DNA from: Rhabditoides inermis
Lineage: Eukaryota > Nematoda > Chromadorea > Rhabditida > Rhabditidae
DNA length: 64,000 nt
Reading direction: 5' to 3'
Assembly (NCBI GenBank): GCA_963966185.1
Contig: CAWZYM010000214.1
Coordinates: forward strand, 591,001-655,000
The notes beneath the pieces are model-generated. The model was given only the letters and a program-made list of their open reading frames with translations. It was not told the origin of the DNA and ran no database searches. Shown in pieces: positions 12,366 through 26,200 of the stretch (positions within the stretch are counted from its first letter, which is position 1; every line of letters begins with the position of its first letter). The translations under genes and the position numbers were made by a program.

Positions 12366-13215
12366 AAGTACTTGCGTAAAGGGAGTTAGTTTGTCTTGAC
12401 CCAATTCAACATGCATAAAACGATTACAATACTAACACAAACCTGCACCTCCCTCTCCTTCTGACTCTCTCAATCCCCCCATTGCCGTTATTCATTAGTA
12501 TTCTTATATTTCATCTGTTCTGTAAGAGTCCACAGTCCATTATGCCGTTATGTGCAGGTTTGTGTTAGTATTCGTAAACGTTTTATGCATGCGCTTTTGT
12601 TGAATTGGGTCAAGACAAACTAACTCCCTTTACGCAAGTACTTTTTTAACAGATAATACATGTACTTTTGTTAAATTTTTATAGAAATTTCTTTTCTTAC
12701 AGATTGCCTAGTTCTGTCCGTTCTGTCGTTCATTAGTACGCACAACTATAATGTGACATGTGACACACATTGTTACGTATAATATGCAACTATATTTTTC
12801 TTGGTATTGTATAGAAACGATTTTATTCACAATTTTCTCTGCATTTTCGGTCGCCGTGGCGTAAGTGCATGTCTGCGCTCTCTGCCAACAGCGTGCTCTC
12901 TCGCGATTTCTCTGCGCGCCCTGCCCGCCTGCCGGGAGAGAGAGCTAGCCAGAGTGACGGGAACCACCCACGGACCCACCCACACGCTGGCCTTTCGCCT
13001 AATGCGCGCGCGCGACCGCTCATAACTTCTTTCGGAGAATAGATACAAAGATGTCGTCAACCAGTGAACTGGCCTACGGAACCGTGCAAATCTAACTAAC
13101 ATGAATTAGATGACTTCACATTGTTGCTAACATCACCTTTGTATATCGCTTCTTGAAAATCCTGGCGCGAGCCCTATCCTAAGCCAAAAGAGAGCGCGCT
13201 GCGCGCCCTCTCTAA
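12366..13215 (+). mobile_element. Helitron-like element with internal palindrome, copy 1
   Basis: The left part is a long inverted repeat. The arm at about 12,367-12,448 (AAAGTACTTGCGTAAAG... to AACACAAACCTGCAC) is mirrored at 12,553-12,645. The right part (about 12,960-13,215) is nearly the same as 38,985-39,240. It ends in a GC-rich hairpin (13,189-13,213) plus CTAA followed by T, as in Helitrons. Being in two places with the same ends marks it as one dispersed non-autonomous family. The true 5' end (expected A|TC) was not located. Confidence 0.6.
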
Positions 13216-14415
13216 TTATTTGATTAAATTAGTTTGTTCCGTTGAGATAAATATAAGTGAGTCATTTAATATGAAAGCCGTTCCCTCTGCGAATCAGTAT
13301 CGAATGAAAAAAAGAACAACGGTCTGCAGGCCGTTTCCACAATCTTTCTATTGTATCTCATGGAAACCGTACACATGGCTTGCAGACGGTGTGTGAACGA
13401 AAAAAAACGTCCGTTTACAGGTGGTCTGCAACGCTTTATGCAGTCGTCCCGTTGTAAACGTACTGAAAATGGGGCCACGAGTAAACGCACTGTAAAAAAG
13501 TAAACGCACTGTAAACGCGAAATCGTCACCATGAAGACCCTCGGTGAGTCGCAAAACCTCTATAGCGGTGTGAGTGTGAGGCAGTGAGTGTGAGGCAGAG
13601 GCAATGGAGGAGGGACAGATAACAAGTGTGCTAAAACACGGAGGAGAGATGATGGGAATTTGTGTCCAATACATGATGATTTGAAGTTCATGGATTCATG
13701 GATATCCAAACGCCCACAATGAACTGTTTCGAAAAATTCTATTTACTTATTATCATTAATGTTTCTTTCGTCGATCGTTCTACCTGAACCTGATGATGTG
13801 CCCGACCCATCGAAGCTTACCCTGTCGCACCGTAGTGGATTCTTCAGTTTAGATTATCTCCTCATTTTTTCGCCGCTCATCCCTTCTTCCTCTTTATTTT
13901 GACATAAAAACGATGTATTAAAGGTGTATTAAATCTTTACATCGGTGTAAATCGTTACATCTCAGCTGTGTACAAAGAGGAACAGAATGACGAATGAAGT
14001 GAAAAGATGAGTGCACAATTGAATGAACTGTTTGGAAAATCGCACAATTGAATGAACTGTTTGGAAGTTTCGTATCGAGTTGGTGGTCTTACACATTGCA
14101 CTCTTTTTTTATCCTTATGCCAATACGATCTTTGTCATCTAAGCGTCACTTAATCCACATCAACAATATCACTTTTTCACCAGATAACCCCTTTTCCGAC
14201 AATTGCGTTAGCAGTGAATTGCACAAAAACCTCGCTCCCTCTCCCATTGGCTCACATGGCTTATTATCCACTTATACAAATATAATTTCATTTTTCTTCA
14301 TTTCTCTCTCAATGATCCCGTCCAATGAAGTCCACAATTCTCGTGATTTTTAAATTAATAATTAATCGTGTTACTCCAATATTTATTGTCACATTGCGTG
14401 GGCGTGTGTATTAAA
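13216..14415. other. Intergenic, no gene recognised
   Basis: It holds several short open frames without splice context. A direct repeat (AATTGAATGAACTGTTTGGAA) is seen twice at about 14,015-14,067. Nothing else is supported. Confidence 0.45.
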
Positions 14416-14640
14416 GTTCCCGCCAATTCTCCAGTTCAAATAACCCCGCACCATTCGTGCGCAAAGGCGATTTCGCACCGGTCGCGCGCAAGCAGCACAA
14501 TTTGGAATAAACGAAAGCAATCCTTGATCCTTGTCCTAGTCATCCAACATGATACAAATCTCGTAAATTGTTTGCCACAGCGTATACAACATGCTTGCGC
14601 ACTAATTGTGCTCCTGGAAAATTGGAGAGAACTTTAACAA
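14416..14640 (+). repeat. Dispersed repeat, copy 1
   Basis: About 225 bp from GTTCCCGCCAATTCTCCAG to GGAGAGAACTTTAACA. It is clearly related (roughly 75-80% by eye) to 29,091-29,313 in a chitin synthase intron. No coding frame is conserved between the copies. Confidence 0.75.
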
Positions 14641-14732
14641 CATTGTTGAATCGAATCTACAGCGTTCTTTACTGCGTCTATAAATATCTACTGCTTTCCT
14701 TCTCTTGCGGCCACCTGCTCACTATAACTATA

Positions 14733-16699
14733 ATGAATAATTCAGGTATGATGTATATCAGAGAATTCGAACGTACAGTGCGGAATGTTGTTTATTTTTC
14801 TTCAAACAAATAAGTTATAAGCGATCATTTCTAACGCAAGCCGCTGTTTCAGAAACCTGTGAAAGTATTCTCTATTCACTCGAACTCGTCGTTATCTTCG
14901 CTACACTACCGATTGCTGTGCTCGCTATCCTCTTTCAAGTCAACAGTCACAAAGCGCGTATAAGTTTTCGGTAAGTTAATTATTATGTAGTACTCAATAG
15001 TAGTAGTTGTAATTGTAATTACTCTAATTATAATTTTTGTATCATTTTTAGGTTGTTGATAGTCTTTTTGAGCGTCACAATAGTTCTCCACGCACTGACA
15101 CGTGCGAATACATTTTCATCAGTCTGACCAATAAAACCCTGGCGGCTCATCATTTTGTAAGTATTCCAAACTCGTTGATTTTATTTGAGAAGGGTTTACA
15201 GGCTTCATCCAACAAAATCACGACCATATTGTTCTTCATGCATTTCTGCGGATTCTTTGGTCTTCTCGTGGAGAGACTTTTTGCGACGAGCAAGCGAGAT
15301 ACGTACGAGAGTATATCCAACAAGTGTACCGTCGTCTTCATATCCACATTCGTGTCGGTTGTACTATGTACTATTGACCTCCGTTCTGTTCAATACTAGT
15401 GAGTTCTGTTAGAAAAGTTCATTTTGAGTTCACAATTTAGCGAAGACAGTCCAATTAGCAGTTGTCGGGATTGTTATGGTATTCACTCTGCTCGCTAGCA
15501 TTCTGACTATACTACTGATTCGACACAACAAAATGATCTACCAGAACCGACATGAGAGTATGATGCAACTCACCGCTGTGTGGGTTTTGTGTGTGTTTTT
15601 TTTTTTTAATTTCGTGTGTCGAACTTCCAAACAGCTCATAAATTGCTGCGTCATGTAAACATACAGCCATGGTTGCAGATACCAGACGACTGAAAACCTA
15701 CGGTCTATCCGCTACGTGCTTCCGATGATAGTGAACGAGTGCGAGTGTCGAGTGCTCCTTCTCTCACTCCTCTGCACATACTACTACTGCAAATACAACC
15801 ACATCCAATGGTTCCAAACTGTGTATTTATCCCCCTGTAATTACGTAAGTTTAGTTTTGTATTCATGAGGGCGTTTTGTGGATTGAATGAAAAAAAAGAA
15901 ATAAACAGTTGTGGTCTTGCAATTCTCATATTTTGTATATGCAAAACAACCGCTGCAGCTGAGATTTACTTAGAATCAGAATCAGAGAATTTATCATGTA
16001 GCACACAATAAAAATACGTGGATTACGGTTTGATAGGTAAAGTACAGTAATACAATCATACAATGCCTACTGCGAGTTCAACAACACGGATTTCCGTGGT
16101 CTCGTGGGTGTATAAGTGCATACGTTATTGCAGCTGATGAGATTGAAAAGCACAAACGATGTTCAAACGCTACATAGAGGTGGATCAAATTCGAGTGATT
16201 CGAGGTTCTTCACTCTTATTCTCTGCAGTTTATTTAGTATGGATTCCTTTTTCATAGAGAGATGTGAACTCACGAAGCACAAACACTCGTTCGATTTCAA
16301 AAACACAATTCAATCAAAACTGATTTGATTTTCACTAATGCTAATCTCTGACAGTGACCTAATTTAACTTGATACTTCGAACACGTCCGTTGTTCTTCTG
16401 CTATTCTAATTCTAGACCTTCAATCTGGAACGTTAACAAAACGATAATAGTAACGTTGTCTATCGTCAATAGAATGCTGTACACTACTGTATGCTTCATA
16501 TTAACATGATTGTGTTGTCAGATTCATATATAACGATTCCGGATAAACAATTAATCAATTTAAAAAAAATATGATGGTCAGATTGTGGCGTACGAGCGTC
16601 TCTTCTATGTGATCTGCATTGCGACTCGACACGAGATGTGGCCTGACTTCTGCGCGCGAGCACTACAAGGGTGTGCAGTAGCAACTAGTGAGTTCTCCT

Positions 16700-16732
<33 letters not shown>

Positions 16733-16901
16733 TCTCCGATACTGGCGGACTATGTCGAACAGAGTTGTGTTAGTACTACGTTGTTCAGGCAATCGCGTCG
16801 AGACCACTCAGAGCAGGGTCGTGAACAACACAACATCCGAGAGCCACTTTGACTACTCGCAAGAGCAGTGGGCTCCGATCAACAAGCAGTCGAGAGTATA
16901 G
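14733..16901 (+). pseudogene. SRE/SRA-type chemoreceptor, frames broken
   Basis: Exon 1 (14733-14745, MNNS) joins exon 2 (14853-14970) in phase. Further exons carry VERLFATSKRDTYESIS (about 15,270), IYQNRHESMMQLTA (15,540), YQTTENLRSIRYVLP (about 15,680) and IVAYERLFYVICIATRH (about 16,585). The last exon ends FDYSQEQWAPINKQSRV at 16,901. Aligned with the intact paralogue, one base is missing near 15,103 (LTR / EYIFISLTNK change frame). The exon for the end of helix 4 could not be joined in phase near 15,380-15,450. It is either a young pseudogene or a good gene with consensus indels. Confidence 0.7.
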
Positions 16902-17650
16902 AAAATCATGCTATAAATACTAACACCTCATGTTTTGCATCACCTGTCAACTTCTCATTTCTCAGTTTTGTCGTCTCTTCATCATAAATTTTCCATTTTC
17001 AGTTTTTTTTTGTGTGGGAAGCGTGTGACTCAGAGCACACACGACTCAGTCGCAACAAAACGTGACTCCAAATTTATAGGCACCAATCTAACCGCATGGT
17101 TTCCATTCGTAATCATGTATGTAGTTTAGTTGCAATTTACAGTTATAGTTCGCAGAAAACAGCTGTAGACATCACTCTACTAATTACTGAAAAGAACACT
17201 CTTCAACGTCTGATATAATTTGATATCTGATTTTCTGGCATTCGCGCAAGCTAGTGTTCTCAGAAGGAAATGGTGATGAAAAATGTGCATGTGCGATTGC
17301 GAGATTAGCATCCGCAATGATTTGAAAAAATTCAGTTCAGTTCAATCAGGTTTAGCGTTATAACTAATGATCACTCATAACTCAAATATACAAAACTTTA
17401 TCATTCATAGAGTAGCACTAGCGATGGGAAACGAATAAATTTCGAAGTCAAATTTCGAAGTCGTTTTTCTTTCGTCACTCGCATACTTTTTTTTTTGAAT
17501 TCAAGCATCTCTAGTTTGAAACTCACATTGAAACTGTTTAGCGATAGAAAAAAAGAAATTGTTCACTGAGAGAGCACGAAAGTGCGTGCGCAGTAAATAA
17601 AACCTTTTTTTTCATTTTCAACATTTCAGGGGCTAATTAGTAGGCAGCGT
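16902..17650. other. Intergenic between two receptor genes
   Basis: No gene was seen. It should carry the promoter of the next receptor. AT-rich with scattered homopolymers. Confidence 0.45.
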
Positions 17651-19895
17651 TTGCGAAGTCACATGAAGTATGGTTGCTGGTTGACTCGACAGGTGACGCG
17701 ACACGATTTTAATAATTTGTATTTCCCGCACGCTTTCTCTCACGAATGCACAACTTGTGCCGGTGACAACCACCTTATTTTCCTCATCAGAGACCGCGCC
17801 TGTTTCACATTTCTCTATTCTTATCTAAACGCCATAATTGATTATGAGCGTTGCATCAAGTGTTCCTATTATTACGACAACTACTGCTGTACCCAATACC
17901 ACTTTAACATTGTCGAAACGCCGACTTATGAAGTATTTTTCCTTGTCTCGGAGATCGTCATTTTCATTTGGACAATTCCTATCAGCATGATTGCGATTTA
18001 CTATCAACTACTATCTGGGAAAATGCACATCAACTTTAGGCATGGCGAAATTATTGCTCGAGTGAAACAACCACATTTCAGAATTTTAATAATCTTTTCC
18101 GTATGTTCGCTGATATGCCAAGCAGTTGTACGGTTCGGCTACATTATTCTAATACTCACAAATAAGGCCGCTTCCCTGCAACTTTGGGTACGCGTCATTC
18201 AGATTTAATTTATTAACTTTATCAACTTGTTAGGAATTCTCGAACCGTCTGACGACGATTTTCTTCTTGACGACTTTTGTCGCGTACTTTATGTTGTTGA
18301 TCGAAAGAACTCTAGCGACATATAGAAGAGATACGTATGAGAACCTCTCCTACGGATGTACCAGCATCTTTTGCGGAACATTTGTGAGTTTCATCTTCAG
18401 AGAATGCAAGAATTACAGATCTCTCATTTTAACGCATAAATTTCAGGCGCTCTCCGCGGCTCTAATAGCCACTCTGTTCGATATGAGTATGTCAGTTGTT
18501 CCCACGGTCGAAGATCGTACTTTCAGGTATCGTCGCGCAGTATTCATCCACCGGGGTGGTCACTGTTCTCACATGTCTATCTGTTGTAGTGAGTTGAGTT
18601 TGCATAACATGAAAACAAAATACATGTGGTTGAATGTTGAGAGAGCTGAAGAAGAGAAACTGGTAGAGAGTAGAGAGCAAACAAGAAGGTGGAAGAGAAG
18701 GGAAGAGGGTGTGAGATAGTGAGATTTATGAATGCAGAAGTGAATAAAGAGAGGATGAAAGATTGCTCCGTCTCAAGCTTGCCCTGCTGAGAGAAGAGAT
18801 ATGGAGGGAGAGTTGAAGGAGAGAGCGAGAGAAAGAGAGAAGTAAAGGAGGGAAGAGAGAGATAGAGAGAGAGATGTCCGTCTCCAGCTCGCCCTCCTTC
18901 TGATCCGCCACAACAAGCGCGTCTACTGCGGCCGCCACGAGAGCATGATGAGACTGGGAGCGAAGTGAGTATCGTTAATTACTTACTACTTATACTTACT
19001 ACGATTACAACAATTGCCTCAGTGTTAGACCAGTTCTCGGCAATGAAATTATGAAATGCGAACAGTAAAACAACGTGTTATGAGTGTGACTTGTGACAGT
19101 TTTGAACCGGAAGAGGAAGACAGTGGAAATAAGAGACTCTTTATACTACAAACTACATACATTCATAAACGCATTCAAAAATAATACCTCCAGTTCTTTG
19201 TAAAGGCAGTGAAATATGAGAAGTTGACAAGAAGTCAATTCACTAAGACGCGTTCAGGTACCAGACGGACGAGATCCTTCGCTCCGTCCGCTACCTGCTT
19301 CCTCTCATCGTCAACGAGTGCGCGTGTCGGGTGCTCCTCCTCTCCCTCAACATTGCCTACTTCCCACTCAAGTCGGTCATTTTGATCTCACTGATTTTCA
19401 AGTTTCACAGCTTGTGATGTATTTCACAGTTTAATTGATTTGCATTGTATAATTGTCACGCCGTTTTTTTTTCAAAAAGAAATGTGTACCGAACAGACGA
19501 AGCGTCAGAAAGAAAATAATGAATTACTAATCATTTCGGAACATCGCACGGATATGTCGCCTTCTACTTGATTGCTTATAATTATGTGAGTTTCTCAATA
19601 TATATTTTTTTGAAAATCAGTCAAAGTTCGGATAAGTCAATTCATACTTTTAGATCACCGAATTCCAACGCTTCTTCTACGCGAGTTCGCTCGTCTTCCG
19701 GAATCACTACTGGAAGAAAGATCGAGTGATCATTGGCAAATGGCTGGGACAAGACTGGCAAGCGGTGGGTACAGTGGTCGAAACAAAGTTCAAACCTGCA
19801 ACATGTCGATTGATTTTCAGATCGAGAATCTTTCCGTCGTCTTGCAATCTTCTGGCAACAACCACTTCAAAGCCTTGAAGCAACAATGGGAATAG
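17651..19895 (+). CDS. SRE/SRA-type chemoreceptor with long N-terminus
   Basis: The first long exon opens with a Cys- and Tyr-rich stretch, then helix 1 (WTIPISMIAIYYQLL). The exact start codon is uncertain. A 42-nt GC-AG intron (18,040-18,081) is likely at the place where paralogues have an intron. Its length also keeps the frame open if retained. Later exons are 18082-18187, 18234-18383 (IERTLATYRRDTYENLS), 18447 to about 18,500, about 18,528-18,591, 18888-18964 (LLIRHNKRVYCGRHESMMR) and from 19258 (YQTDEILRSVRYLLP). The last exons hold ITEFQRFFYASSLVFRNHYW and end NNHFKALKQQWE, stop 19895. The small exon near 19,560 (GYVAFYLIAYNY) could not be joined in frame. Confidence 0.72.
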
Positions 19896-20287
19896 CTCTA
19901 TTGACCTTCATTTTGCATTGCTTTGCCATTACATTACATTAAAAAAAGTTTGTTTAAAGCTGATAGCTGAAAGTAGAAACATCGAACCTCAGTCAGATGT
20001 AAACATGTGCACAACTCAATTTACTTTTCAAGTGCCAAGTGCGTCTAACAAATAATACGCCTTTTAATTTCACCCAATAACTCCCATATGACTAAAAACA
20101 AAACAAAAAAGGAAAAAAAAACAAAAAAAACAACCTACAAAAAAATTGGAAAAATAAAACTGTTTATTATTAAATTTAAAAACTAAACATAGTACAGTAC
20201 AAACATAAAACTCGCAAATAAATCTGGAAAATCACAAATTAATCACAGATGGTAAAGATCAAAGAACGCATAGAGCTCAAAGAACGC
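19896..20287. other. Gap between convergent genes
   Basis: It carries the 3' ends of the receptor (plus) and chitin synthase (minus). A-rich runs and AATAAA-like strings are seen near 20,153, on the receptor strand. No exon was seen. Confidence 0.5.
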
Positions 20288-23200
20288 TCACTCCTTCATC
20301 ATGCTCTTAACGCGCGCCTTCTGGAGCTTGTAGACGACGTTGTCGTCGGTTCGATCGGCCGTCGCCGCCCGAGTGTAGCCGTCGGCCGCGTGACAGCCCT
20401 CGTACATTGAGGAGTCCACCATCTCGCGGGCTCAAGCAGTCACATCACGAAACCACAAAACCACAGAAAAGTGTCAAATAGTTCCATCATCCCTATCATT
20501 CCTAGACTAAAATCATGAGGTCGTAGAAACTCTCAAGAACCCTCTCACTACCGCCAAGAAATGAGTGCCGTCAATCAATGAGCTACATACTCTAAAATAG
20601 AAAACATCGGGATCCCTCTCGCTACCCCTACGGTCAGTGAGCTACTCGGTTTTACAGAGCCTCGGACACCCACCCGTACCCGCTTCTAGTAGTCGCTCGT
20701 CGCAGCCGGGTCGCGGCGCGGCGTCGACCCGCCACTCGTGCATGTGCTGCATCTCGTGGAACGCCCCCACCACAGTGTTCAGACGGTGGATCAGCATGCC
20801 TGCAACGGGGGGAGAGTGAGGGATGGAAGAGGCGATATAATGCAAGAGTCTGAGAACGATTGGTACGGCTATATCATTGTTACTCTCTATGAGCAGTGAG
20901 ATAAAGGCAGACTCTGTCTTGTTTTCGGCTGACAATTGCTATGGCTTGTTACTCTCAATGAGTAGGAATGGAAGAATGGGTAGCGAAGCAACCAAGTGGT
21001 AATTAAATCAGGATGCAGATGCGACATATCTTAGATCAGTGAAACGTATTAGATATGTTAGTATTTTGAATTTGGAAATCTCTAAAGCTAAACGATTGAG
21101 CCACTCAAGACGAGCTACATATATACTTGGTATGTGAAACGTAAAAGTAAAATTTCGAGGAAAAAAACAGACACACTTCTTCTCCTCTCCCACGTTGCAT
21201 CACAATTCACAATGACTTCCACAACCAACAGTGAATTGAATCATATAACTTTTTTTGAATTTGAGTTTAGAGAAGCGCATTGAACCATTCAAGATGAGTT
21301 AAATATGCTTGACCTATGAAACGTAAAAGTATAATTTGAAAGGATAGAAACCACAACCAGACACACAATCTCCCATAATGCTGTGCATCAATAGGACGCT
21401 TTACTGCTAGATCAATAATAGTACAACTGGAACCTTGCTCAGGCTCACCGACAGTCTGTATTCCCAGGAAGACGGATCTTATAATTTCTATCACTCGCCG
21501 ACAGTCAATTTTAGTTAAGTTAAATGTTAGTCGCTCAATGGAGCCTAACTTTTCTTCTAGATCAATGGGCTCACCGACAGTCTGTATTCCGAGTATTCCC
21601 GCGAGGCATACGAGGATGGCCCCTCCGAGCGGGTCGATCAGCTGGTCCTCCCGCGTCTCCTTCAGAATACCCATCTCGTTCGCCTTCAGCCACGTGCGGT
21701 CTGCAACAACGCTCAATGTGTTCATCTGCCTTTACGATACGATACGATACGTTGGGCTGCAACAACACTTCCTTCCTTCCTTCCCACCTTCCTTTACGAA
21801 ATACGTTTCAATTTACGAATATGACTTTTAGAATAAAGTAGGTTGTAATCAATCGGTTGAAATCGCGCAAGACCACATTTTATTTTTAGACTTTCCTCTC
21901 AGAAGTACACAAACTTCCCACGCTACTTTGTGGGGATGTCATACAAAAGTCGAAACCAATTCTGCTTGTCTGCCGGGTGAAACGTTATCGAGCCTCAAAG
22001 ATTGGTTGGCAGTAAACACCGCAGCTTCAATGTCCGAGTCCGGCTGGTCAGAGCGAACGACTAGTCAGTCTCTTTCTCTCCCTCTCTATTTCTTTTCTCC
22101 ACTAACTTCCCATGTCGTAGGCGATGCCGAGCGTGGCCTTGTGACGCTGCAGCAGCCAGATAGCCAGCACCAGCAGAGCGTTCAGCAACACTGCAATACC
22201 GTACTCTCGTATCAAGTACAGTACTCACAGTTATCGTCTCTCCACCTACCATACCCCCTACAGTACCAATGGAAGTACAGTACTCACAGTTACCGTCTCT
22301 CCATCTACCATACCCCCTACAGTATGTACCAATGGAAGTACAGTACTCACAGTTACCGTCTCTCCATCTACCATACCCCCTACAGTACCAATGGAGAAGG
22401 CGATGTTGTCTCGGAGCGAGGCGAGTCCCTCGGCGGCCGCGCGATTCTCCGCCGCAGTCGTCGTGATCGGCTGACACATAGAAAGTACAAAATACAGAAT
22501 ACTACTATACAGTACTCCATGTGTATCGTAGTCGCTGTTACTCTAAAATGTGCTTGGAAAAGTCGTTCTAGTAGATCTCAAAGTTCTAGTAGATCTCCCT
22601 CTGTCAACCGTACTCGCCTTGAGGTACTTGGCGATGAGCTGCTGCCAAAAGTTGTCCTCCGACGACTTGAGCTCGCCACGGGCGCACGTCTAAACAATCA
22701 CGTCCAATATGTTTCACGAGTTACATAAAATGCAACATTTCGTCACAATAACATAATAGATCTTGAGTCTTGAGCGATAGTTTAAAATATGGACTGCAAC
22801 TAGATGAAAACCAAGTAAAACTAAAACATCGCTTACATACAATACCAGCATTACTACATACTTGTACAGGGTTTGCCTCACATAAGTGTACTAGCCAAGT
22901 AGCCTCACATACAGTACACCCAGCCACAGTACCCCGTGATACCTGTAGGTAGTCCTGCTGCATCCACTTGTACGGGTCGCTCTTTCGCACCACCTTGTGA
23001 GTCTCGGCAGTCGGGTCGGCGAGGCGACGGATCTCACCCACCTGGCAAGAACAATCACTAGTAATCTATTCTATAAATTCTATCCTATTCTATCCGGCCG
23101 AGAATTGCCGTACCGTGAAAATGGGGGAAACCCTATAGCACTTATCTTCCTCTCTATCAGTATACTATAGTCGGATTAGATCCTATATGCCATCCGTGAC

Positions 23201-26200
23201 ATTTCACATGTTGTGCAGTTTTGTGCAACACAACATGTTTGTCAACAAATATCCAAAACGCGTCCATGAGTAGGAATCGAACCCATGAGCAGCACGCAGC
23301 GATTGCGCACTGGCAGCGCGCTCTACCACTGCGCCATAGAGGCAGTGGTTAAGAGATCGAAGAGAGAGCACATGTAGCTCCACTGGCCACTTGAGTGTAC
23401 TATGATGAGAGTTAACGAGCAAACATATCGGCGAGAATCAATGACTTCTCAGTGTGAGCCTAAATGGCGCAGTGGTAGAGCGCGCCACCAGCGCGCGATC
23501 GTTGCGAGCTGCCCATGGGTTCGATTCCCTCTCACAAAGCGTTTTGGATCTTTGAAGGTATACATGTTGTGTTGCACGAAACTGCACAACATGTGAAATG
23601 TCACGGATGGCATATAGGATCCAATCCGACTATACCGATAATAATGATATCATTTGACGAAATCATCACAGTGCGCCTGTTTTAATTATGTTTTCCCTGT
23701 TCCCTCAGGCGATCTCACCCACCTGAGAAGATCAATTACAAAGCAATATCACTCTTTAGTCTGATACTAGTGATACGATAACTATGATATGGATGAATCT
23801 AAATAGTGAGAGACAGTGGAACATAGGGACATGCGCGATCGTCGTCTGCGCCCTCTCGCCTCGCCACAGCCTTTTTGCGCAAGAATTCAAATTTCGAAGC
23901 GTCATTAGAAATCTAATAGTTAGGGCACTGTATCACGATGAGCCAGTGTCATTCTCGTATCTCTCCCTCCCCTCCCTCACATCAGTGGACACATTCGAGT
24001 CGTCCAGGTTGGCAAGTCGCTTCAGTCGCTCAAAAGAGTCCTCGTGAGACGCGTCGTCGCCCTTCTAGAAACACACATTCACAAAAAAGGCACCAGCGTG
24101 TGAGACGCGCCGGGTTTGCACTTTCCCAGCGCGAGCATGTGATTGCGAAATCATCCCCAAATAACCAGAAGGAGGAGCGCCGTAGGCGCGACTCCGACTG
24201 GTACAACACTAATATGCTCGAACAAATTACACTGTCGAAACTAATTGATTAAAAACATCATTCACATTCAATCCTATGATAGAATTAACACTCCTAAAAC
24301 AAATTCAAATATATGTGATTCCGGAAACGTATACGTTCCCATTCCTATAGGTCAACGCATTTCCCCTTCATTCTTCCCACTCCCCCCCCCCCCACGCACC
24401 TTCATCTCCATCATCTTGTCGTGCATCCTGTCCAGTCTCCTCTCCAGTTCCTCCACATGCGGATCGGCCCGGGGACGGGCAGACGGGGCGAGGAAGGACA
24501 GGGGACCGGCCGCCAGGCGGCTCAGCCAGCGCTCCGTCCAAGAGGCCGTCTCCGTCTGCAACCACACAGTACAACCACTTGTCAGAAAAGGAAAACCACT
24601 GGGCTTTCCTGCCGAACCAACGCTACAATCCTATCCAACCATCCAAAAGTCCAAACAGGCATTGCCTTTGCCTGACCTGCCCAGTGGCATGTCATATGTC
24701 AGAATGCTCAACCTCACTCAACCCGCCCAGAGTTGTCGAAATCTGCCTACTGTCCGGTGGTCCTAACCATCCACCCAAGCTGTGTTCTAGATTGTGACTG
24801 CTCAGAGACTGTAACAATCTAGTACACCCATGACCCGTGCGCCTACCTGTCCGGTGGCCTTGGCGACCGCCTCCCTGGTGCCCCAGTTGATGACGTTGAG
24901 GTTGATGAGCGAGTAGAGCGAGAGGAACACGTACGTGGCGGGGATCATGAGGAAGAAGACACAGCCGTGGACAATGTTCAGGAACTCCCTGCGAGAGAGG
25001 GAGGTGGGGGGGGGGAGAGGAAGAGAGAGGGAGAGAGGGGAGAATGAGGGAGAGAGAGGGAGAGAGAGAAAGGGAGAGAGGGAGAGGGAAAGAGCGGGGG
25101 TGAAGGGGAGAGAGGGGGAGAGAGAGAAGGAGAGAGAGAGGCTCACTTGGGATGAAGGACGGCGGACGAGGAGAAGATGGTCACCATGAACATGATGAAC
25201 ATGGCAGTCGGAGAGAACACGGCTGGTAATAGAACAATCATGAAATAAAGAAAGTGAAAAATGTGATAAAATGTAATGTTGAACAACCCAGTTTCGGCTC
25301 CTATCCCCTGACTGGATTTAAATGTCTATTTACAGCTCCATGGTAAACATCACTCCTAAACCCCTCGTTTTGTGAACTTCGATCACCATCACAACTATAA
25401 TTTAGTCATATAACCACAATAACGTCGCCATATGTTTCACGAGTCTTAAATAAACGTCAATACGAATGAATATTTGCTGTTTTCGCGAAATTCTTTATAA
25501 ACTAATAAAATAACCCTCATTGTCTCGAAAGAAATACTCCTAGAAAAAAAAACTTGAGAGTGACTGTTTTTTTCATTCTACAGTGCCCTAGTATCTATTG
25601 TGTTATCATAACCATACGTTTCACCTAACATGCATAATAACGAATCAACAACGCATACTCAATGTAGACTCTGACTCTGACATGGCGAACGCTAAAACAC
25701 CCTCTTATCGAATAATATCATACAGAAGTGCAGCACAGTACAGTATGGCGCAATACGACTACAGACTACAGTACTCCGTCAATGTACCGTACCCTGACTC
25801 ACTCTCGATGACAATCTGACAGGCGGTGGCGACCAGTACAGCCAGCATGATGAAGGCGTACACGGCAGACAGGATCTGCAGAGCATCTGCCTATATCTCC
25901 TTTACGTGGTCGAAGTGAGCTCAGGTATCAGTAGTCAGAGGTATTCTGTATCAGAGAATAATGATCATAGGGACATACTAGAAATTAACCATTTCTTTGG
26001 TAGAAACTGAAATAACGTACGTGTGAAACTTACTTGGTATCGTTCGAACCCAATAGTTCTAACTAGTAATAGCCTAGATTATCTACGACGACAATCGTTA
26101 CATCCCCTCGCCCCACCCACCTTGGCCAGGAAGAGTTGAATGTTGGACTCAGTGTAGAAGCAGGCGAGAATGTACGTGATGACCGGGATGGCATTGTAGA

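Noticed and set aside
14048..14353. Possible 101-codon gene
   Set aside because: AT-rich chance frame; no intron signals, no repeat or family support.
23268..23345. Functional tRNA gene on the minus strand
   Set aside because: Good A and B boxes, but the anticodon and acceptor stems do not pair; it shares a tail with a second inverted copy, so SINE-like.
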